Shown here one piece after another: positions 11,434-22,000 of a DNA stretch of 64,000 nucleotides. Source of the stretch: Amphibalanus amphitrite (taxonomy: Eukaryota > Arthropoda > Thecostraca > Balanomorpha > Balanidae); contig NW_024882867.1 in assembly GCF_019059575.1 (NCBI RefSeq), positions 113,609 through 177,608 on the forward strand. The letters are read 5' to 3'. Within the stretch, counting starts at the first letter, position 1. The number at the start of each line of letters is the position of its first letter. The notes under the pieces were generated by a model. It saw only the letters and a program-made list of their open reading frames with translations, made no database searches and had not been told where the DNA came from. A program made the position numbers and the translations under genes.

Positions 11434-12712
11434 ATCCGAAGGTTGGGACTTTTCAATTAAGAACAATCACTATTCTTTAGAATTGTGATTTTCTATTGAA
11501 AATCCCAACCTGAGCTACCTCTCTAGGGGGGTGTTTAGCGTTTCGGCCGCGATTTTGGACATTTTGATTGGGGCAAAAACGGCTAGTTAGATTTTCTGGC
11601 CATTTTCAGCGTTTGGTCCCGTGTGGGGGAGCTACCTTGTGGCAAAGTTACAAAAAATATAATTGACACGTTTTGGGGTAATCGGCACGTGCATTTTCCC
11701 ATAGGGTTAACATGGGGGAAAATTGGAAATTTGATTTGCGAAAAATTTCGTCAATTATATTTGCTAATATTTTTAGGATCGGATCTAGGGCTGGCACCTC
11801 ACCTTCTGGGGGTAATTATTTAAAAATCATAGGGTACAGTTTCGGGTAATCTTGACGGACAGTTACCCCATGCTGAGCCTATGGCGATTTCGAAAAAATA
11901 TTTTCAAATCAATTTTGCCAGAAATTTCCACGTTAGATTTTGAAAAAGTTCCAATATGTTGTGCACCGGGGTGTCGGCTACCACATGGTATGGGTCAGAT
12001 ATGGGGCGATTGAAAAGCACGTGCCACGTGCAAACGTGTTTGATGGGGTAACCTCCGGGAAAATCCGACATTGGCCAACTGGGGGTCCTATGGCATGGAA
12101 ACGACTTCATCTAGCGACACCAAATCAACGCAGCCGGTGAGCAGATGACTCCAGCTTGTCGCACTAGTGGTCACGTGGCGCACGTGCAATTGCACGTGCC
12201 GTGGCACGTGGTCAATTTTGGTGCTTAAATACACTAGCATTGTGAAATGCAAGGAATGGGAGAAATAGCCTTCAGGCAGTCAGTTTTTATGATAGGGTCG
12301 ATCTGAAAACGGGTATAGACACAGAATGAAGGGGGCTAAAAAACTGCTATCTCGGATTTTTTGTAAAATGACAAATTTAAAATTCTGGTGAAATTATATA
12401 TTCGAAAGGTGAAATTTCCCTAAATTTTCCCGTTTTCGAGTTTAGCCGTCCACTGTTCAGAGACGGTGACACCGGCCGGGGTCATCTTTTACATGCTGAT
12501 GGCCACGTCGATGGGTCATCACGTGGCGTGAGCGGTGAAGCTATCAGAGGTCCGGCACGTGCCACGTGGCCACGTGTTTGAGTCGAGTACCTCCCAGATT
12601 ATCGTGTGTTTGCCGATTTGTGGCCTTATAGCACGAAAACAGCACAAGCCAGGAACACTGAAATGGAACAATCGGCGAGGGGACAAGTCCTGCTTACACC
12701 ACCAGTGGTCTG
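11434..12712 (+). mobile_element. Incomplete unit at end of array 1; inferred 5' part of Helentron copy 1
   Basis: It begins with the standard 5' arm and follows the unit sequence, CACGTG sites included. It stops matching at about 12712, inside the phrase that elsewhere reads ACCAGTGGTCACGTGG. It has no G/T-rich minisatellite and no 3' terminus. Helentron copy 1 has a matching 3' terminus at 32227, so I infer this is that element's 5' portion. The alternative is a unit truncated by a later insertion. Confidence 0.55.
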
Positions 12713-15500
12713 CGCTGGTGGTGTGCCATTGAAAAGATTACACCACCAGTGAATTGATGAGGGCGCCAATTTTGGCTCAGTAGGGCGCCAATTTCGGGTT
12801 CGAAGGGCGCCAATTTCGCGTCTTCACTCATAAAAGATATAAAATTGTAAGCCTTAGCGCCAGTGCCGCGTGGTGTACCACAATGGCTTACCGTCGATGT
12901 TGGACACGAAATGATCGTCTTCGCAGAGGGCGCCTGCTAGATTTGGTAGGGGTTTAAGACCAGTGTGCCCCCCCCCCCCCTTTGGCTGCGCCCCTGCAAT
13001 GCGCCTGAACAGAGGCGGCTCCCTCCCCAGTCTACCGGTGACCCCCCACTCCCCAGTAATGGCCGGCGCAGAGCTGCGCGGATGCATGGTCCAGGTCATT
13101 GGCCATACGTGTCTGAGGCGCGGGGAGGATGATGCCCTGTCTCGGTTCGATTTCGGAAAGTAATGTCCAAATATTACCTACTGTGATCAGTCTACGAAAT
13201 CCTTTCTGTGAATAAACGCTTTATGATTAAAACATGTATATTTGAATGCAAATGTCTGAACACTCACAAACACTTTCCATCGCAATCATCACTGCAAAGG
13301 TGCGACCCTGATGAGCTGCTGAGCATCCGGGCTGCGCTGCAGGAGCTGGACTCCTGAGCGGGAGTCCGACCAATGCGGATCGGCTCGCCGCAGGCAGACG
13401 TGGGGGAGGCCAGCATCGCCGCCAGTTCAGCTCTACTGCAGCAGACCACGCCCGCCGGCAACATCGTCTCCAGCTCGCGGCCATCTCAGTGCAGCTGGAG
13501 TAGCGCTTCACCTCATCTGTTCTTGGTGCCAGACTTGGCCGATCCGTCGGTACACATGGGAGTAAACAAAGGAACTAAAAAGGGAACTGACGTGCCCGTT
13601 TCGCTTTTTCAAAGGGACCCTCCTATCAGACACGTGCATGGGTCCGAGTGATGGATCTATGATCTTTGTGAACCTCGAAGGAAACTGCAGGTTAGAATCT
13701 ATGGTCCCACCGGATTCAGCGTGAAAAATTTAATCTGAATCTATGATCTCATAGGATCTGACGATAAACCAAGAACATTGATCTATGATCTGAGTGGATC
13801 CCACCATGCACAACATTTGCATATACTCAAGCATATACTTTTCGATATTTTCAAAATCTTGCAAATTCGAGATAGCAGTTTAATAGCGCAGTTCATTTTG
13901 AGTCCTCTCATGCAAAGAAATTGGATCTAGCTAAAAAACTGAGCTCTTGGGAGCGATTCCCGTGGTTCAATGCTTTAAGTCGAAATCGGCCGAACATGAC
14001 GTCACTCTGACGTCATTTCCGGCCGACCTATCATAGATACGAAGTTCAAATTTGGACACATGGTGTCAAATTGATGCAGCCGAGGTACTGAAAGTTTGGC
14101 GGCGATACGTCAAGCGGTTTAGAAGTTATTGCGGAAAAACGGGAGGGGGGCGATGAATAGCCCCCCCCCCCCAGCGGGGCGCGGGTTAATCGCCGGCACA
14201 GGCCATTTTGCGTCCTTCGACGGCACAAGGGGAAGGGGGTAGGTAAGACCCCCCTCGCGTTTGGCCCCTGATCTAGCTAGAGCTTCGCGGAAAAGACGAG
14301 CGTGTTGCCCTTCACGAGAGGAAGCCGATGATACCCAAGTTTAAGGTCCTAGGTCATCGGCTGACCTTCCAGGTCAGGTCAATGACCCAAAAGTCGGGAA
14401 AATTGTGACCTGTTGGAGCATCGGTAAGTGTGACTGCAATGGAGTTTTTCGGGGTGCTGATCACGATATCATGCCAGTTTTTATCACAGATGATGTCTTC
14501 ATTCATTTAGGCCAGGTCGGGTCAGGTCAGGTCAACCAGTAAGGGTCCTGCCGGATATTCGTAGTAGGTGACAACCGCCTCTGACAGCTTCGTAACATGT
14601 TACGAAGGCACCAAAACTACTTCGTAAACGTTCATATGGTTGCTAAATTCGAATTTAGCTCGAAAACTGGTCTAGAAACATGTAAAACTCAAAAGAGTGA
14701 ACCGAGTTCACCAAAGGTCAATGACCTGACCTGACCTTCAGGTGACCTTGACACCCACCAATGCATGGGGGCAACATCATATCACATGTTTGAACGCTGG
14801 AAACCACGAAAACACTGCAAACGCGCGGCTAATGCGAACCGACATATACGCCGAATCGCGATTCCGGGCAAACAATGCCTCAAGAAATAGGTCACAGGTC
14901 AACGGTCATTCGGGTCAGGGCCATGAATTTTTTAGAGTAGGTGTAACATTGATTGATTCGAGGGTACTGAAAGTTTCGTCGCGATCGGCCGCTTTCTACA
15001 CGAGTTATTCGCGAAAAACCGAGGGGGTGGGTCCGTTCGACCCCCTGTACGACCCCCTATACCCCCTTTTCACTCTTTTCAATGGCACATTGGTATTTAC
15101 CATATTTGAACGCATTTTAACCGTTATTTGAACGACAATCACCAGTCCCTAAGCGCCACGGTTGGAACAGGCTGCAGGCTTCAGCGGCGCTGGGCCCCGG
15201 CGTGCCGGCGGAGGGTGGCTGGAGCCGGGCGGCTGACGTCACCCAAGTATGATGCACGCAGTACACAGATCTATGCTGCAGGGACCCGAACAGCCCTATG
15301 GGCTCGTCTGCTTTTAGGGGGGGGGGAGGGGTTCTGGAATCTGGACCGATTTGGTCCTCACTCTTGTTGCCTGTTGGTCCGCCCAGAGTAATCTATCACC
15401 GAAAAACGGCAACGATCCTCGGTCTCCGCTATCGAATTGTGCAGAAATTATTAAAATTGGTCGAACTTTTTTTCAGAACATTGACATGTCTACTCTTCTT
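12713..15500. other. Divergent insertion-rich block, no gene recognised
   Basis: This block has no counterpart at the equivalent place in copy 2. It contains repeats of the phrase GGGCGCCAATTT near 12770-12815. It also holds poly-C followed by TTGGCTGCGCCCCTG (12968-12993), which resembles hAT-type termini; poly-C/poly-G tracts near 14160 and 15320; and many AGGTCA/TGACCT half-sites (14345-14760). Short open frames lack motifs. Confidence 0.5.
14080..14189 (-). mobile_element. Terminus of a TTAA-type (piggyBac-like) element
   Basis: Read on the minus strand, TTAACCCGCGCC is followed by a G-tract and then a conserved stretch (ATAACTT..AACCGCTT..CATCAATTTGAC). That pattern is shared, inverted, with 44749-44875 and loosely with 3265-3450 and 14940-15050. 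The partner end was not found, so the element is truncated or too diverged to delimit. Confidence 0.5.
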
Positions 15501-18500
15501 ATCTGCAATACTCGCCCGGTATTGCAGAGACCTTGTTTGTGATTTCTGGTGGGGATAAAAATATGCACACTTCAAAAGTGTTTACAAAAAGCTTCAAATG
15601 AATCATTATTGACACATATGCGCCAAGTTGTAGCTCATATTTATATCAATGACTTAAATAATAACATAATTATTTGCAATCATAGCTTTCATTGATAATA
15701 TGTCAAGGATTTTTATTTCGCGCCATTTTATTAATAAGATGATAAAATTAAAGAAGTTATACAAACAAATAAGGGTCTGTCGCTCCAGTTTGCAGCCCAA
15801 AATTTGAATAATAAAAAAATACACTTGTTCCCGCAGTAAAGTAATCGTTCCCGGCGTTCCCGCCACTTCTAACGGCCTGCTTCCGGCATGAGCTAGAAGG
15901 TAGGTGGTTGACATTTTATTCGGATAGATATTAAGTGGAAATTTGACATTATGAAGTGTATGTATACTGCCAAAATTAATGGTATTGGTTGTGGAAAATA
16001 TGGATAGTGTTGTTTTTTGCTTTTTCTCCCATGCTGAAGCTATTTATGGCTAGAAGTTTATGGTGCGGCAATTCCGACGCATATATAACGCGCTTGAAGC
16101 TAAAAACAATCATTTTCCTGCCTACATGCTGGATGCTGATGTAAAATGCTGAGATAAAGCATTTAGGGTAGTTTCATAGTGGGTGTTTCAGGTGCTGCCA
16201 TATAATATAAATTTTATGGCTAGGTACGGCCCTCCAGCAAGAGTTGGTTAGCCTATGTGCTTTTGGTGAAATAACTTTGAATGACAAGACACTCTTGTAA
16301 AATGACTCAATAGAAATGAGAAGAGGGTTCGTGCACACATTTTGGCAGTGGTTTTCAATAGCTATTAGACGTATTCATCAATGCAGCTCGATTATTCTGA
16401 TGTTGGCAACCAACCACTTAATACCTGGAGGGCTGTACCTACTCATTTTTGAGACTGCTCTTGTTTTCTTGGATCACTGGATTGTGTGCACTGTGCAGGA
16501 TGTTGATGTAAAATGATGAGATAAAGCATTTAATGTACTCATGGCATCTCCACGTGTTCTGTCATAGATTTGAGAAAGGGCTCCAGGCTCATAACTTTTT
16601 GTAAGGCATTTGGTATCAGGGCAGACGGCACGAGCTGCCATTTGTGATATGTTGGTTGTAGGTTCTAAAAAGTAGGCTGTAGGTAGCAGTTCACTGTTAG
16701 GTTTGGTTAGATTTGTTTTCTTGGTAGTGTTTCACTGGTGGTAGCAGCATGCTGCCATTCCATTTTGCGAGCTGATGTCACACTTATGGTAGTGTTGGAG
16801 CAATGGGCTTGTGGACGTCTCCATGGAAACCAAATTTGACGTGTGTAATAGCAACGTGCTGCTATCAACAGTGAAACACCATCCTTTTTGGTTTGGTGGG
16901 AAAGATGCAATTCCCTGCATATGGTAGCTTGCGCCATGGCTTTGCAGCCTTTGTGTAAATATCTCAATTCTCAAGAGTTGGTGAGTAGCAATTTATGCCA
17001 AATAAACACATGTGCTATGTCTGCCTTGCAAGCACTAAGCAGCCAGTGAGTTGACCAATGAACTTCACATAAATGTCTCAAGAATTGGTGAGTTAAGGCT
17101 CTAGCAATTTTTCACAAGTGGGTTGCAGCATAGATATGATATAAGATGTAGTATAACTACACTTAGTTTTGTAACCCTGTGTAGCACAAGCGGCATGGAT
17201 AGATGCATCCACACTGACCACATGATGTGATTCCACAATTCTGTTGGTGAAAAACTTGCTTCCTATACGCCGAGATGAGATATCCCTGAAGCATTATCCT
17301 AGCCATGCAGGAAACATTGCAAGTGATCTTTCCCGCACTGTCTTCCGGAAAGGGTTGATGAACTGGCTACAGTACTGGTGATTTCATAATGAAATACCTT
17401 TATAGGTGATGGAAACAATACAGTTGTGAGTTTGTGAATGGATAGCCAAATGACATATTGGAAATAACTTACTGAACTTGCTCTGGAAGAAAAATGGAAA
17501 CCTTGGTCTTCAAAAAGTATCTGGTAACTACTCAGCTATGCCTCATGCCAACAAATTTTATGGAACTCCTAACCTAGTTTCCATTTTTTATTTCCCAGAG
17601 CTGTTCAGTAATATATATTCTGAAATGTTGCAAAGTTCTCCTTTTCCTAAGTTTCAACAGCTGACCTATTGTTCTGGGATCTACTTGTAATTCATTACCT
17701 ATTCAAAGAATTGACGTTTGTCAATGTTCACATTGCCAGTCATAATATTGTACACCTCATTCAGATCTTGTCATTGTAATCGATTATTTGGGCTCAATAG
17801 GCTCAGTTTTGTGTTGTTCTTGATACAAGAGAGACTATGGATTGGCACAATTTTGTTGACCTTTTTTACACGTTTTCAAACTTGTGTACACCTTGTGCCA
17901 TATGTGGCCCCTCTGCCTATATGCAATATCAGATGATGCAATGCCTCCCAACATCAGATGCAATGCCTCCCAACTTCTGTTTTGCATTAGCTCTGTTGTC
18001 GGTGAAGCAGTATTTGAAATCTTTGCTATTATTCAAAAGTTTTTTTTTCCATAATGAATTATGGAAAATAACATTTATTAAATTTGCCATGTATCTGCTC
18101 TTAAAAATGTGATTTGTTTGAGGCCCCAAGTGTGCACCAAAGTGGGGTCCATCCGGGCTGCCCACTACAGACTCAGATGGATATGTCATGGGTATCCAGC
18201 TGGGGTTATTGGTACCTATTTAAAAAGTCTGAATATATTGTAGGTTGGCATTTTATGAATTGTCAGGTTGTAGGTTGATAGGTTTTAGGTTGGTAGGTGA
18301 GTAGGTAAGGTTAAATCAGATCAGATTATGTTTTTTGTCTTCATTCAGACTTCTACACTTTTAACCATCTGGGTCCCATCTGGGCACCCCAGAGAGGTCC
18401 ATATTTGGCCCAGATGGGCCTGTATTTAGCCTAATGGGCTTTTCCAGCTCAGGCTTACATGGGTATTCGCTAAAAGCCCACTTGGGGCCAACATAAATAT

Positions 18501-18830
18501 CAACTGGGACCTAGATGGGACTCGTTTGGGGCCCAAATGGCATGCAATCCCAGAAACCCTCTGCGACCTAGGCGTAGGAACAGGGGGGCAGCAGCGCTAG
18601 CAGCAGCAGCGTGCGCTAGCAGCACGCTGCCATTAGGCCTAGGGGCGTTAGCCCTATGGGCGTTGCATGGAAAGAATGGGACCAAAGGTCGGCAGTGCCC
18701 CCCTTAATTGAAGGTGTTCCGCCTCCACTGCTCCTCCCCTCCTACCTTGCAGTTGTGGCTACAACTCATAGTCTCATAAGTGTTCCCACCCGTGTCCCTT
18801 CTCGGATGTCGCCCCACAATAATGTATCTC
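15500..18830 (+). other. 5' noncoding region of Helentron copy 1
   Basis: This region aligns with 45675-49590 of copy 2 from about CTCGCCCGG onward, with many substitutions and indels. It is far more diverged than the coding part. It carries the repeated hairpin phrase AAATGC-TGAGATAAA-GCATTT near 16143 and a variant near 16503. TAGGTTGTAGGTTGG-type low-complexity DNA lies near 18240-18310, and repeated CCCATCTGGG words near 18360-18530. No open frame of note. Confidence 0.6.
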
Positions 18831-18832
18831 TC

Positions 18833-19097
18833 AGCGGTCCTAACATCTGATGGGATGTTTCCTTTTCCAGGCCTGTCCTGTCCTGTCTGCCGAGCAGTTC
18901 TGAGAGGCACACGGCCAGATACACCTGCCAACTTCCTCTTGTTGTTTGCGCCTGTTGCGCCAGTTTGTAGTTCCTTTCCTGCACGCATCTTGATTTTTGT
19001 TTAAACATCTTCTTGCTTGGATCTGCATTGGTTCGCAGATCAGTTAGCCAGTTGGCCTTTTGTTGTGATTGTATTTCTACACACAAAAAAAAAAAAC
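18833..19097 (+). promoter_or_regulatory. Conserved leader upstream of copy 1 polyprotein
   Basis: This block is noticeably better conserved with copy 2 (49591-49847) than the DNA upstream of it. It contains TTTCCTTTTCCAG, a good 3' splice-site-like sequence, conserved in both copies. TCAGTT at 19042, also conserved, fits the arthropod initiator consensus. Frame extension upstream of the ATG uses only a TTG codon (19017), so the block is more likely 5' UTR or promoter than coding. Confidence 0.4.
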
Positions 19098-22000
19098 ATG
19101 GCTGGAAGCACCTATGCGGAGGTTGTTAAAACGGGAGGTGGGCCCCAAAGCCAAAACATCATCAACATGCCCATGGATGGGGATTGTATGTTCCATGCTA
19201 TCTCGCGCGGCGTCGGAGGTGGGGTCATCGATGCGGAAATGTTGCGTTTCATGGTAGTGACCTACATGTGGGCTAACCGCGCCGACTTTGAGGGCTTCAT
19301 CGTGGGAGACTTTGAGGATTACCTAAATAGGAGGGTGGTGCCTAGGGCAGAGTGGGGCGCCGAGCCGGAGCTGACCGCGGCGGCTGCCGTCGTGAGGCGC
19401 CGCATCGTCGTCTGGCGCAATGGGCAAGTTATGCAGCGTCATGGGAACCCGGATCACCCCGAAATTCATGTGCGGTACACTGGGGTAATCGACGGTGGTC
19501 ATTATGACCTGTATGCTGTGCCGCCTAGGTCATCATCCCCCCAGCCGTCCCAGGTGACCCGCGAAACGCAGGTCAAGAAACCCCCCTCCGATAGCGCCCA
19601 GACCCCCGCAGTGTCCGCCTCGCGCCGTCCCAAACGCTCAAAGACGGGTAAGACGATGCGTGGTAGGGGCAAGAGAACGTTCGCTTCCCATAAGGAGGCG
19701 TTCGATCTCGTGCTAGGTAGTGTAGGTATTAGTCAGGCGGTCCCGGCTCCATCTGAGCCTGTCGTATCTTCCCCTGTAGAGGTCACCGCAGCTAAAGAGG
19801 TCCCAAAGAAAACTGTCACCGAAGTGTCGAGCTCAGTGCCGATGCTCAGTGCCGGTGAGTGTGCACAAAGTGTACAGTCACCCCTGCTAACAGTAGACGA
19901 ACCAGTAGGTAGCACCGTAGTCGGCTCCGAGGCTCAGAAGCCGGCTGATGAGCCGTGGGTGGACGTTGGTAGGGCTAAGCGCGGTCGTGGCAGGGGTGGT
20001 ATGGTTGAAAACGGGCTTTCTCCCAATCGTGCTGTAACTGTAGATATTCTTGAAGACGGCGCCCCGCAGATCCAGTTCCCCCCGCGGGCAGTAGTGATTC
20101 AGCCGGAATCGAGTGGTGTAGCCAAGCCCCCGTGTAGGGGAAGGGCCCGTGGAGTCTTCGGGGGTCGCGGTAGGGGAAACAGAGGTAGGAAATCAGCAAA
20201 GCGGGCGCCGTCGCGTAGTTTAAGTCCTATTGATTGGAATGATTTGAACGTTAGCCTTTCAACGATTCACTCCCCGTCTGAAAAACCATCTGCCTCACCT
20301 GATGCGGTTCAACGTGGTAGGCTAGGGGGAAGGGGAAAGAAACGTGGGTGGCGAGGGAGGCGCCTGTCGGCTGGTAGAGCTCCCAATGAAGAGGTGACCG
20401 CTGCCAGGGAGACGCCCGCAGACAAATTCGCGGAGGGTACGGGTTCAAAAAACAGCGCGTGTCAGACACCTCCCGAGGTAGGGTCTGATAGGGAAAGTAC
20501 ACCGTCAGTGCACAGTGAACCAGATGTAGACCGTAGCTTCTCATCTAGGCAAACCAAGCCCTCAGACTTGAACAGAGTTTCATTTTTGACGCGCGCCATG
20601 CTCGAAGAGCTGGAAGAGCGCAGCAATAGTGATATAGTTATAGAATCCGTTCAGACTGATCTTTTAGGCTCAACATCCGATCTTAACGGTCCATGGGCGT
20701 ACAGGGATAGTACGAAGGTGATTATCACTTATCTAACCGGTGAGATAGGGGAGCGGCGTCGGACAAATTGGTGCAATCTTTGTAAGCGCGGCTTTTGCGA
20801 CCCGACTCGTGGTAGTCATGTTAATTTCAGGTTTTATTCATGGTTGAGGTTTAAAGATTTCGTGAAGAAGTCTGGTCACTCAGTGGCAGACGTCCTTGAC
20901 AGCGAGTATCTTTTCATGAAAATTCTTGGTGATATTAATCGTTATTATTCAATGCACTCACGCTGTGTAGAGCAGGAGGGTCTAGAACCTCACAGAGGTC
21001 CACAACGTTGGGAGGACGCCTACAATTTGCTTAAGCTTCATTATTACGGTAGGGGGTGGTATATGTATTATAGAAAGACTACATTCCAGGAAGAATTTTC
21101 TAATATGTACGGCCGGGACGGGTGGGAGCAATTTCAGGCCAATCCTCAGACGGACACAGTGTCCGAGCAACACTTTGAGCAGCTAATCAGGCAAGTTCAT
21201 GAAAAAATTAGGAAAAATCATGCCAGGTATACACACCTCTTTGAAACTTTTGCGGGTCCCCAATGCCATGAAGATAGGGCGTACACAACTCGCATAGGTT
21301 ACGACCTTAAATTTACTTCACATCAGGCTAGTGCGCCGGGCGGCGGTCGCAACCGTCCGCCGCTCGCCGGTTCGCAGCAGACCGCAGACGTCAGTAGCGA
21401 CGATGTAGGTCGTGAATTTCCAACCTTTTTCATTCGTCGCTGCTGTGAATGTGATAAACTTCGCGTGATAGACGGCAGAGCTGCCGCCAAATATCCGTTA
21501 GGCTCTTACACCTACGCCGGTGGGAAACAAACCATTAAGTTCACTTGTGACCGTCTGGTAGGTACTACCTGCGGCACAGCCATAGACATTGCGCAGTGCA
21601 GCCGCCAAGAGAAACCCTCAACATGGGTAGCGTTAGCTGTCAGCGAGCTCGGCGACCATTTGCCGCCGGCCGTCATCCGGCTACAGACGTTGCGGGTACT
21701 GGACTCTGGGGATTGTAAGGAGGAAAATCAAATTATGGGCTCCTACTGCCATCGCGGGGATTCGGGATCCGTCGTGTGGCGTGACCGCGGCTCGCTCGTG
21801 ACGCGGACCTCACCGGTAGGTAAAGTAACTGTAGGTTTAATGTCGCGCCGTAAACGTTTTCAGGCAATGCGGAACTTACCTTTCACGGCCGCTCGCTTCA
21901 CGGTGGCCACTCCGCGCGAAGCCAAGTGTTGTCAGGCTTGGCACGATCCTACTGGGGACGTCATTGACCACGAGGATCCGTCGGTAGAGTTAACCGTAGG

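Noticed and set aside
12960-13000. Complete hAT transposon
   Set aside because: Only one terminus-like sequence after a poly-C tract is visible; no matching opposite end or 8-bp duplication could be found.
19017-19097. N-terminal extension of the copy 1 polyprotein
   Set aside because: It opens only at a TTG codon, and the corresponding extension in copy 2 (from TTG at 49698) encodes unrelated residues.
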